Source: CAZWEJ01 sp964632435
GTDB taxonomy: Bacteria > Patescibacteriota > Saccharimonadia > UBA4664 > SCTI01
Direction: 5' to 3'
DNA: 64,000 nucleotides
NCBI GenBank assembly: GCA_964632435.1
Contig: CAZWEJ010000001.1
Coordinates: forward strand, 1-64,000
Position numbers and translations under genes: made by a program. The notes beneath the pieces were generated by a model, which worked only from the letters and a program-made list of their open reading frames with translations, was not told the origin of the DNA and ran no database searches. Shown in pieces: positions 8,336 to 14,371 of this stretch (its first letter is position 1; every line of letters starts with the position of its first letter).

Positions 8336-8956
8336 ATGCATCCGGCAATAATCAATTTAGATAAGCAGAATAAGAAGCCAGCGGTCGCCAAAGTTCAGAC
8401 CGGTGATACTGTTCGTGTTCACCAGTTCATCCGCGAGGGCAACAAGCAAAGAATCCAGGTTTTCGAAGGCGTTGTTATTCGAACCGATAGAATGGGTTCT
8501 AGCACTGCTTCTATAACAGTACGCCGAATTGCGAGTGGTATTGGCGTTGAGAAGAGTTTTCTTCTGCACTCACCAAACGTTGATAAGGTTGAAGTAATGC
8601 GCCGAGGCAAGGTTCGACGCAAATTTATTAGCTTCCTTCGCGAGCGACGAGGTAAGTCCGCAAGACTTAAGGAAGTTGCGATTGATCGCAATGCGGTTAA
8701 TGTAGCGCCAGTTAAAGCCGAAGAGATTAGCGATCCAATTGCTGATGAAGACGTAACCGAGGTAGATGTTGATCAGACTCAAGACGAGCTCAACCAGGCC
8801 GAAGTTTCAACCGAGGAAGTAGCTAAGGAAGAGAATAAGGAAGCAGCTGCAGATGAGCCAAAGAACGATCCCGATGCCGCTGACTCTGGCGATGAGGCAG
8901 TAATGCCTGCAGAGGAAGCCGAAGAAGGCGTCGACAAGGCTCAACCAAAAGAGTAA
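8336..8956 (+). CDS. rplS: 50S ribosomal protein L19 (bL19) with long acidic tail
   Basis: 206 residues. Residues 1-115 are a normal L19 (GDTVRVHQFIREGNKQRIQVFEGVVI; HSPNVDKVEVMRRGKVRR; FLRERRGKSARLKE), which contacts 16S and 23S rRNA at the subunit interface. Residues of about 120-206 are an Asp/Glu/Ala-rich low-complexity extension absent from most bacteria. ATG 8336 sits 9 nt after a likely -10 box with no SD. The gene ends at a strong terminator. Low-complexity tails recur in this genome (L17, L24, RpoB). Confidence 0.95.
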   Translation: MHPAIINLDKQNKKPAVAKVQTGDTVRVHQFIREGNKQRIQVFEGVVIRTDRMGSSTASITVRRIASGIGVEKSFLLHSPNVDKVEVMRRGKVRRKFISFLRERRGKSARLKEVAIDRNAVNVAPVKAEEISDPIADEDVTEVDVDQTQDELNQAEVSTEEVAKEENKEAAADEPKNDPDAADSGDEAVMPAEEAEEGVDKAQPKE

Positions 8957-8973
8957 AAGCACCATAAACTACT

Positions 8974-8997
8974 AAGCCGCCGAGAGGCGGTTTTTTT
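8974..8997 (+). terminator. Rho-independent terminator after rplS
   Basis: Stem CCGCC/GGCGG with a GAGA tetraloop followed by seven T residues. Confidence 0.9.
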
Positions 8998-9006
8998 GTG
9001 TAACGG

Positions 9007-9012
9007 TATACT
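9007..9012 (+). promoter_or_regulatory. -10 box of a leaderless rnhB transcript
   Basis: TATACT lies 6 nt before the rnhB ATG, which places the start site at or next to the initiation codon. The -35 position falls in the preceding terminator and is poor. Confidence 0.55.
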
Positions 9013-9018
9013 GGTTAT

Positions 9019-9621
9019 ATGAAGGTAGTTGAAAAAGCTTTTGTTGCCAACGGGATGATTCTTGGTATTGATGAAGTGGGGAGAGGCCCTGCTGCTGGAC
9101 CAGTTACAGTTGGTGCCGTAGTCTTGCCAGAAGGTTGCGAGATAAAAGGCCTCAATGATTCAAAACTACTGAGTTTAGAAGAAAGGCTTGAGCTTGACTG
9201 TGAGATTAAGCTTAGGGCATTAGCAGTTGGGATTGGTTGGGCTAGCCCTAGTTATATTGACGAGCACGGTCTAACAATGGCGCTCGATTATGCGGCTCAA
9301 CATGCAATCGACTCAATTGCTGGTAAATATGATCTTATACTGATTGATGGTAATCATAATTATTTAACATCTCGGGTTCATACTGAGCCCATGGTGAAGG
9401 CCGATCAGCTAGTCGCTTGTGTGGCAGCAGCATCTATCGTAGCTAAGGTGGCAAGAGACCGCCTTATGGATCTTCATGATAGCCGCTACCCTCAATATGG
9501 TTTTGCCTCGCATAAGGGTTACCTGACAAGGAGCCATATTGAGGCGATCAGACGGCACGGATTGAGCCCGATCCATCGTAAAAGATGGAGCTTAAATGGT
9601 GCGCAAGGAGACGGCATTTGA
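9019..9621 (+). CDS. rnhB: Ribonuclease HII
   Basis: 200 residues, typical length. RNase HII cuts the RNA strand of RNA/DNA hybrids and single ribonucleotides embedded in DNA. GIDEVGRGPAAGP (residues 16-28) carries the catalytic Asp18-Glu19 pair. LIDGN (near residue 114) and the DQLVACVAAASIVAKVARD block supply further active-site acids. ATG at 9019 follows a -10 box by 6 nt without an SD. The 3' end overlaps the YraN gene by 26 bp. Confidence 0.97.
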   Translation: MKVVEKAFVANGMILGIDEVGRGPAAGPVTVGAVVLPEGCEIKGLNDSKLLSLEERLELDCEIKLRALAVGIGWASPSYIDEHGLTMALDYAAQHAIDSIAGKYDLILIDGNHNYLTSRVHTEPMVKADQLVACVAAASIVAKVARDRLMDLHDSRYPQYGFASHKGYLTRSHIEAIRRHGLSPIHRKRWSLNGAQGDGI

Positions 9622-9964
9622 ACTTGGTCGAGAGGCAGAAAAACTCGCTTCCCGGTGGCTTGAGGCAAGTGGCTTCGAGATACTTGATCGCAACTGGAGA
9701 ACACGCTTTCACGAGATAGATATCGTTGCTAGCCATCTAGGTATTCTCCATTTTGTTGAAGTAAAATACCGGCGAGGCAGAAATTTTGGCTCCCCAGCAG
9801 AATATGTAAACTTTGAAAAACAAAGAAGGATTAAAGCAGCTGCATTTGCTTATATAAATGAAAAACGCCCAAATTATCAAGGGATGCAGATTGATGTAAT
9901 CGGCGTTTATGGCTTCAACAAGCCTTTTAAGCTTGAATACATCCCAAATATTACGTTTGCCTGA
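9596..9964 (+). CDS. UPF0102/YraN family nuclease-fold protein
   Basis: 122 residues, normal for YraN. GREAEKLASRWLEASGFEILDRNWR is the family opening. The restriction-endonuclease-like core is visible as HEIDIVASH with Glu40 and Asp42, then FVEVKYRR with Glu55 and Lys57. This gives a plausible metal-dependent nuclease site, though no reaction has been firmly assigned to the family. The ATG lies 26 bp inside rnhB, a gene pairing found in many bacteria. A role in recombination or repair is inference. Confidence 0.9.
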   Translation: MVRKETAFELGREAEKLASRWLEASGFEILDRNWRTRFHEIDIVASHLGILHFVEVKYRRGRNFGSPAEYVNFEKQRRIKAAAFAYINEKRPNYQGMQIDVIGVYGFNKPFKLEYIPNITFA

Positions 9965-9966
9965 TG

Positions 9967-9972
9967 TATAAT
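9967..9972 (+). promoter_or_regulatory. -10 box of a leaderless pepF transcript
   Basis: A perfect TATAAT preceded directly by TG ends 7 nt before the ATG at 9980. No SD is present. Confidence 0.65.
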
Positions 9973-9979
9973 TACGTTC

Positions 9980-11776
9980 ATGACCAACTTCAAAAATGCC
10001 CCAACCGAATGGGATCTATCTTATCTTCTTAAGAGTGATGATGATCCAAATATTGAGAAATATAGGCAAGAACTCACAACAAAAACGGATGAGTTTGTAT
10101 TGAAATGGAGAGATAACCATGATTATCTTACAAATCCCAATAAGTTAAAGGCTGCTCTTGATGAGTTCTGCGAGCTCACTACAATGCATCAAAATGGGGC
10201 CGAAGCATTTTACTTTGGCCTTAGATCCACCCTGGATTCTATGAGCCCCGAGGTAAGGGCAAAAGAGAATAAAAGCGAGGAGTTCTCTAAGCAAATAGCC
10301 AACAAAATAGTATTCTTCCCATTGGCGTTGTCCAAGATAAAGGAAGAAGATCAGAAAGTAATGCTCAACAGCGCCGTTCTCGAGGATTATAAGCATTTTC
10401 TAGAGCGAAAATTTGTTGAGGCAAAGCATCGGCTAAGCGTGAGTGAGGAACAGATCCTAATGCTAAAATCTGGGCCAGCTTACGAGAAGTGGATCCAGTT
10501 TATTGATAACTCACTCAGCAAAGCAGAAGCCAAAGTTTTGAAAGAGGATGGCAAGTCAGAAATCGCTACACTCGAAGAGCTGCATACTTTGACGGCCAAC
10601 CCAAAGAAAGAGGTTAGAGAGAGTGCAGCAAAGGCACTTTCTCATATTTTTGAGCAAACATCTGATATGGCGGAAGCAGAAATCAACGCTATCCTCGAGA
10701 ATAAAAAGATTGATGATCATCTTAGAAATTTTGACCTGCCTGAGCAATCACGCTTGCTATCAGATGATATCGATCCAGAGATAGTCGACGCTATGGTTGA
10801 AGCAGTAAAGAAAAATTATGATCTGTCGATAAGGTTTATGGATTTTAAGGCCAGGCTGCTTAAACAGCCAAAGTTTGAGTACTATGAGCGCGCCGTAGGC
10901 TATGGGGATGTTCAGAAAGAATATACCTATGAGGATTCATTGGAATTAGTTGATTCAGTATTTAATGAACTTGACCCTCAATTTTCTGAGATCCTTAGAG
11001 ACCTCTCTAGCAAGGGGCTGATTGATGTCTACCCCAAAAAAGGCAAAAGAGGCGGCGCTTTCTGTGCTGGCTTCTCAAAGTCGCTTCCAACATATGTGAT
11101 GCTCAATCATACAAACAAACTCAGAGATGTGGCCACCATTGCTCATGAGTTTGGCCATGCTATCAACAACGAACTAATGAGACTCAAACAAAATGAATTG
11201 AATTTTGCTACGCCTTTGTCGACCGCTGAAGTTGCTAGCACTTTTATGGAAGACTTTGTTTTCGACAGGCTGCTAGAAGAAGCTTCTGAAGAAGAGGAGC
11301 TCGTGTTGAGAGTAGGGCAGCTTCAGGACCAGATTGCCACCATTTTTAGGCAGGTTGCGGCCTATCGTTTTGAGAAAGACCTTCACACCGAGTTCCGAAA
11401 AACTGGGTATGTAGCTAAGGACAAGATAAATGAGCTTTTCTGCAACCACATGAAAGAATATCTGGGCGATCATGCCGAAGGCGCCGAGAACTGGTGGGTA
11501 TACTGGTCGCATATTCGCAGGTTTTTCTATGTTTACTCTTATGCAAGTGGGTTACTCATATCAAAAGCTCTCCAGTCTAAGGTGAAGCAGGACAAGCAAT
11601 TTATTGGTCAGGTAAAGGAGTTTCTGTCGGCTGGAACATCAAAATCCCCTAAAGATATATTTCTCCAATTGGGTGTAGATATTAGTGATAGTAACTTCTG
11701 GAAACAAGGAATTAGTGAAATAAAGTCGCAAATTGATCAAACTGAGAAACTGGCCAAAAAGCTAGGCAAAATATAA
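9980..11776 (+). CDS. pepF: M3 family oligoendopeptidase
   Basis: 598 residues, the length expected for PepF/oligoendopeptidase F. The zinc-binding HEFGH motif is at about residues 388-392, and the downstream Glu ligand lies in FATPLSTAEVASTFMEDF about 25 residues later. A long helical N-terminal half precedes it. These cytoplasmic metallopeptidases degrade short peptides, which suits a host-dependent cell that may import oligopeptides (inference). Transcription probably begins at the ATG. The gene is followed by an accessory island on the opposite strand. Confidence 0.95.
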   Translation: MTNFKNAPTEWDLSYLLKSDDDPNIEKYRQELTTKTDEFVLKWRDNHDYLTNPNKLKAALDEFCELTTMHQNGAEAFYFGLRSTLDSMSPEVRAKENKSEEFSKQIANKIVFFPLALSKIKEEDQKVMLNSAVLEDYKHFLERKFVEAKHRLSVSEEQILMLKSGPAYEKWIQFIDNSLSKAEAKVLKEDGKSEIATLEELHTLTANPKKEVRESAAKALSHIFEQTSDMAEAEINAILENKKIDDHLRNFDLPEQSRLLSDDIDPEIVDAMVEAVKKNYDLSIRFMDFKARLLKQPKFEYYERAVGYGDVQKEYTYEDSLELVDSVFNELDPQFSEILRDLSSKGLIDVYPKKGKRGGAFCAGFSKSLPTYVMLNHTNKLRDVATIAHEFGHAINNELMRLKQNELNFATPLSTAEVASTFMEDFVFDRLLEEASEEEELVLRVGQLQDQIATIFRQVAAYRFEKDLHTEFRKTGYVAKDKINELFCNHMKEYLGDHAEGAENWWVYWSHIRRFFYVYSYASGLLISKALQSKVKQDKQFIGQVKEFLSAGTSKSPKDIFLQLGVDISDSNFWKQGISEIKSQIDQTEKLAKKLGKI

Positions 11777-11781
11777 GTCCA

Positions 11782-11837
11782 TAAAAAGCGAAATCCCCCG
11801 CCATAAATCCGCGATGCGGAAGTTTGACGGGGGTTTC
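11782..11837 (-). terminator. Branched terminator for the minus-strand orphan gene
   Basis: On the minus strand GAAACCCCCG pairs with CGGGGGATTTC (one bulged A), enclosing a small CCGC-ATC-GCGG hairpin, and is followed by CTTTTT. It also lies just after pepF and may act in both directions. Confidence 0.8.
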
Positions 11838-11849
11838 GTTCACATCAGG
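11834..11849 (+). repeat. Inverted repeat, left copy, flanking island A gene
   Basis: TTTCGTTCACATCAGG matches the minus strand at 12155-12140 (TTTCGTTCACTACAGG) at 14 of 16 positions, 10 of them contiguous. It overlaps the 3'-UTR and the edge of the terminator stem of the orphan gene. Confidence 0.6.
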
Positions 11850-11852
11850 GTC

Positions 11853-12134
11853 CTAGAACCCGAAGACTCGCCGGGCACGTACCCAGCCACTGGGAAATGC
11901 GATGGCGATGAGGACTACCCCGAAGAGGGTGGCGCCGATAGCCATGAAGTCCCTGATGTTGGAGACGGCGTAGAGCCCCTCGTACATGAACAGCTTTGCA
12001 GCTGCCCAGCAGAAGAGGATTCCGAGAACGCCGAGGACGAGCCTGAAGACGTTCGCGGGGCAGACCCACTCCTTGATGCCAATCGCCCAGATGGCGATAA
12101 AGGCGAAAAAACGCTGGATGGCGGGGGACACCAT
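11853..12134 (-). CDS. Orphan small membrane protein (island A)
   Basis: 93 residues, mostly hydrophobic, with helices at about 7-22, 29-51 and 62-80 and a short basic C-terminus (WVRARRVFGF). It has a strong AGGAGG SD. The ATG at 12134 is only 2 nt from it, so the in-frame GTG at codon 2 is also possible. Its GC content is clearly higher than in the flanking conserved genes. The leader just before the SD and the bases just after the stop are complementary (12140-12155 with 11834-11849). It has its own promoter and terminator. I do not recognise the family; function unknown. Confidence 0.7.
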   Translation of the reverse strand: MVSPAIQRFFAFIAIWAIGIKEWVCPANVFRLVLGVLGILFCWAAAKLFMYEGLYAVSNIRDFMAIGATLFGVVLIAIAFPSGWVRARRVFGF

Positions 12135-12139
12135 TTCCT

Positions 12140-12155
12140 CCTGTAGTGAACGAAA
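12140..12155 (-). repeat. Inverted repeat, right copy, overlapping the SD region of island A gene
   Basis: It reads TTTCGTTCACTACAGG on the minus strand and runs into the AGGAGG SD. In the mRNA it can pair with the copy just after the stop codon (11834-11849). Confidence 0.6.
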
Positions 12156-12163
12156 GTTGCAGC

Positions 12164-12225
12164 CAAAACGTATTTCTACGTCAAGGCATGATCAGTATAG
12201 TACCACTTCTGTAAGTATTTGTCAA
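12164..12225 (-). promoter_or_regulatory. Promoter and leader hairpin of island A gene
   Basis: On the minus strand: TTGACA (12225-12220), 17 nt, TACTAT (12202-12197, with TATACT overlapping downstream). Within the leader a 5-bp hairpin ACGTA-GAAA-TACGT (12181-12168) is followed by TTTT, resembling a weak attenuator. Confidence 0.6.
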
Positions 12226-12251
12226 TACTCTTATGCTTCTTGGCCAACAGA

Positions 12252-12280
12252 TTGACATAAGGGGAAAAGTGCTCTATCGT
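12252..12280 (+). promoter_or_regulatory. Promoter of the two-gene island B
   Basis: Consensus TTGACA (12252-12257), 17 nt, TATCGT (12275-12280). It is divergent from the island A promoter, with the two -35 boxes about 26 bp apart. Confidence 0.7.
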
Positions 12281-12326
12281 TTTGGGCGAGAAGTGGAATA
12301 CGCCACGTCTTGATCCAAGGGGTTTC

Positions 12327-12542
12327 ATGAAACGTATCTGTAAGCTGGTATTCGTCCTTCTGGCCGCTTGGTTGGCATATCTTGGTATCGAGGCTCACCG
12401 CTTCAATCGTAGGGAGAGAAGGGCTCGCGGCTTCAAGCCGAAAAGCTTCTTCGCTCTAGATTCCAACGGTCGGCTCAGCGAAGTGGATGTCGATAATTTC
12501 CTCCATATGACTGCCGTCCTCGACCCCACGGAGGTGCCCTGA
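12327..12542 (+). CDS. Orphan small membrane-anchored protein (island B, gene 1)
   Basis: 71 residues. I place the start at ATG 12327 because AAGGGG lies 4 nt upstream. A longer reading from TTG 12282 would begin at about the predicted transcription start, so I reject it. Residues 4-22 form a hydrophobic helix (ICKLVFVLLAAWLAYLGIEA) and could be an anchor or uncleaved signal. A very basic patch (HRFNRRERRARGFKPK) and a soluble tail follow. Its stop overlaps the next start (TGATG). No family recognised. Confidence 0.65.
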   Translation: MKRICKLVFVLLAAWLAYLGIEAHRFNRRERRARGFKPKSFFALDSNGRLSEVDVDNFLHMTAVLDPTEVP

Positions 12543-12751
12543 TGGACGAAACCTGCCACTACTGCGGTTCGATCCCTCATGCAATTGCCTGCCCCGAGCA
12601 CCCTTCGAATGGCACCGGTCACCGCCTCCACATGAGGAGATGGGAGGCTGGGCGAAGGGAAGCGGCGAATGGAGGGATCTGTCGCAAGCCCGATGACCCG
12701 ACCTACTGTCTCGGGTTCTACTGGCCGCACGAAGAGGAGGATGCAGCATGA
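12542..12751 (+). CDS. Orphan Cys/His-rich small protein (island B, gene 2)
   Basis: 69 residues. The N-terminus CHYCGSIPHAIACPEH has the pattern Cys5-x2-Cys8-x9-Cys18-x2-His21, a plausible zinc-ribbon-like knuckle. Further Cys/His residues (ICRK, TYCLGF, WPHEEE) follow before an acidic end. It is translationally coupled to the preceding gene (TGATG) and ends 12 bp before a strong hairpin. GC-rich and orphan. Metal binding is inferred from spacing only. Confidence 0.6.
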   Translation: MDETCHYCGSIPHAIACPEHPSNGTGHRLHMRRWEAGRREAANGGICRKPDDPTYCLGFYWPHEEEDAA

Positions 12752-12763
12752 GCCTCCTCAATA

Positions 12764-12815
12764 CGCCCCATCACGGCAAGCATCCCGCCTGTCTTGGTGG
12801 GGCGCTTGTCTTTTA
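12764..12815 (+). terminator. Terminator of island B
   Basis: A 10-bp stem CGCCCCATCA/TGGTGGGGCG (one T-G wobble) is followed by CTTGTCTTTT. The tail overlaps the likely -35 element of nusA. Confidence 0.75.
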
Positions 12816-12834
12816 AACCTTTCTGAGTTAGAAT
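12806..12834 (+). promoter_or_regulatory. nusA promoter
   Basis: TTGTCT (12806-12811), 17 nt, TAGAAT (12829-12834). It gives a leader of about 70 nt to the ATG at 12910. Confidence 0.55.
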
Positions 12835-12909
12835 AACGGTATTGAAGTCGGCCAGCGGGTCGACTAAATTTTTGCCAAACAATTGAATAACAACAGAATA
12901 GGAACATAA

Positions 12910-14136
12910 ATGAACGCACAATTTTTAGCAGCAATTAATCATATAGCCGACGAGAAAGGGCTTCCAAGAGAGACCATCCTCCAAACCGTTGAGGCAGCTC
13001 TTGCTGCAGCTTATAAGAAGGACTACGGTGATAAAGATCAAGATGTTCGGGTTGAACTCAACGACACAACTGGTGACATGAAGGTGTTTGTCTCGAAAGA
13101 AGTAGTTGCCGATGATACGCCAGAAGAGGACTTCAACGAACTTCTACATGTCCGGCTAAAGGACGCTCTCAAAAAAGATAAAGAAGCCAAAGTAATCGAG
13201 CGCAAGGATGATGAGGACGAAGAGAATGTCGTTGGGCCCTACACAGTTGAGTATGAGGTAGATCCCGGCGAAGGATTTGGCCGAGTTGCTGCACAGACTG
13301 CAAAGCAGGTGATCATTCAGCGGCTCCGAGAAGCCGAGCGTGAGATCATCTTTAATGAGTACAGCGATAAGGTAGACACTCTTCTTAACGGAACAGTTCA
13401 GCGTGTTGATGGAAACATCGTATATGTTGATATTGGTAAAACCAACGGGGTGCTCTTTACTAACGAGCAGATTCCTGGCGAGCGCTATTACCCAGGCCAG
13501 CGGCTTAAGGTATACCTCGCGCGAGTTGAGCAAACCGCTCGTGGACCTCAGGTTGTAATCAGTCGGGCACATGCCAAGATGGTTGAGCGCCTCTTCGAGC
13601 TTGAAGTTCCAGAGATCGAAACCGGAACAGTAGAAATTAAGGGAGTATCCCGAGAAGCCGGGACTAGAAGCAAGGTTGCGGTTAAGTCAAACAGCGACAG
13701 CGTAGACCCAGTTGGCACCTTTGTTGGTGGCCGTGGAGCTCGCGTGCAGGCTGTAATGGGTGAGCTCGGCGAGGAGAAGATCGACATCATTCTTTGGAAT
13801 GAGGACCCAGAAACTTACATTATCAACTCTTTGAGCCCAACTAAGGTTCTGAGCGTTGAACTTGATGAGGCTGAGCACAAAGCCGTTGTTAAGGTCCCGG
13901 AAGATCAGCTTTCGCTAGCTATTGGTAAGCAAGGCCAGAACGTACGTCTTGCCGCCAAGCTGACCGGCTGGAATATCGACATCGTTAGCGCCGACGAAAG
14001 CAAGGTTGAAGCAACTGCCGATGCCGCCGTCGAGCCAAAAGAAAAGCCAAAGAAGGTTGACCTAGAAGGTTCGCTGATCGCCGCGGTTGAGCAGCAATCA
14101 ACAGAAGAGACTCAGGAAAAAGAGGAAGACAAATAA
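12910..14136 (+). CDS. nusA: Transcription termination/antitermination factor NusA
   Basis: 408 residues. NusA binds RNA polymerase and nascent RNA and modulates pausing, termination and antitermination. The NusA N-domain covers about 1-130. An S1 domain follows (about 135-205, LLNGTVQRVDGNIVYVDIGKTNGVLF), then two KH domains (about 225-370, including VGTFVGGRGARVQAVMGELGEEKIDI and LSLAIGKQGQNVRLAAKLTGWNIDI). The tail is acidic/lysine-rich. E. coli-type C-terminal acidic repeats are absent. Unlike in many bacteria, rimP, infB and rbfA do not flank it; it is monocistronic between terminators. Confidence 0.97.
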   Translation: MNAQFLAAINHIADEKGLPRETILQTVEAALAAAYKKDYGDKDQDVRVELNDTTGDMKVFVSKEVVADDTPEEDFNELLHVRLKDALKKDKEAKVIERKDDEDEENVVGPYTVEYEVDPGEGFGRVAAQTAKQVIIQRLREAEREIIFNEYSDKVDTLLNGTVQRVDGNIVYVDIGKTNGVLFTNEQIPGERYYPGQRLKVYLARVEQTARGPQVVISRAHAKMVERLFELEVPEIETGTVEIKGVSREAGTRSKVAVKSNSDSVDPVGTFVGGRGARVQAVMGELGEEKIDIILWNEDPETYIINSLSPTKVLSVELDEAEHKAVVKVPEDQLSLAIGKQGQNVRLAAKLTGWNIDIVSADESKVEATADAAVEPKEKPKKVDLEGSLIAAVEQQSTEETQEKEEDK

Positions 14137-14166
14137 CCGTTTGTTCAAACCTCTAGTTATGAAGCA

Positions 14167-14197
14167 AAAGAATCCGCCACATTTAGGCGGATTCTTT
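14167..14197 (+). terminator. Terminator after nusA
   Basis: A perfect 12-bp stem AAAGAATCCGCC/GGCGGATTCTTT with a 7-nt loop. Its symmetry would allow bidirectional use. Confidence 0.9.
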
Positions 14198-14276
14198 GGT
14201 TGATAGCAGTCTAGCGGTGATAAAATAAGACTTATGCGTGGACGCCAGGAAGCTTCAGAAGTACCCGCAAAAAACT

Positions 14277-14303
14277 CTGGCACTCGGCATATTAGAGTGC
14301 TAA
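14277..14303 (+). promoter_or_regulatory. CIRCE operator upstream of clpC
   Basis: CTGGCACTC, 9-nt spacer, GAGTGCTAA. The right half is identical to the CIRCE consensus (TTAGCACTC-N9-GAGTGCTAA) and the left half matches at 7 of 9. It lies 68 bp before the clpC ATG, in its leader/promoter. HrcA is the known CIRCE repressor; its gene is not in this window. Confidence 0.88.
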
Positions 14304-14371
14304 TATATGGCTAAACGGTAGGTCCAGTTCCAGTTTTCCTACCGAGGAATAAGGGGAGAAAGGAGCTAAAC

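Noticed and set aside
11814..12146. Plus-strand ORF across island A
   Set aside because: It starts inside the terminator hairpin and gives a disordered Asp/Glu/Gly/Pro-rich translation. The opposite strand encodes a clean membrane protein with SD.
12282..12326. N-terminal extension of the island B gene 1 from TTG 12282
   Set aside because: The TTG lies next to the predicted -10 box, at about the transcription start. ATG 12327 has a proper SD.
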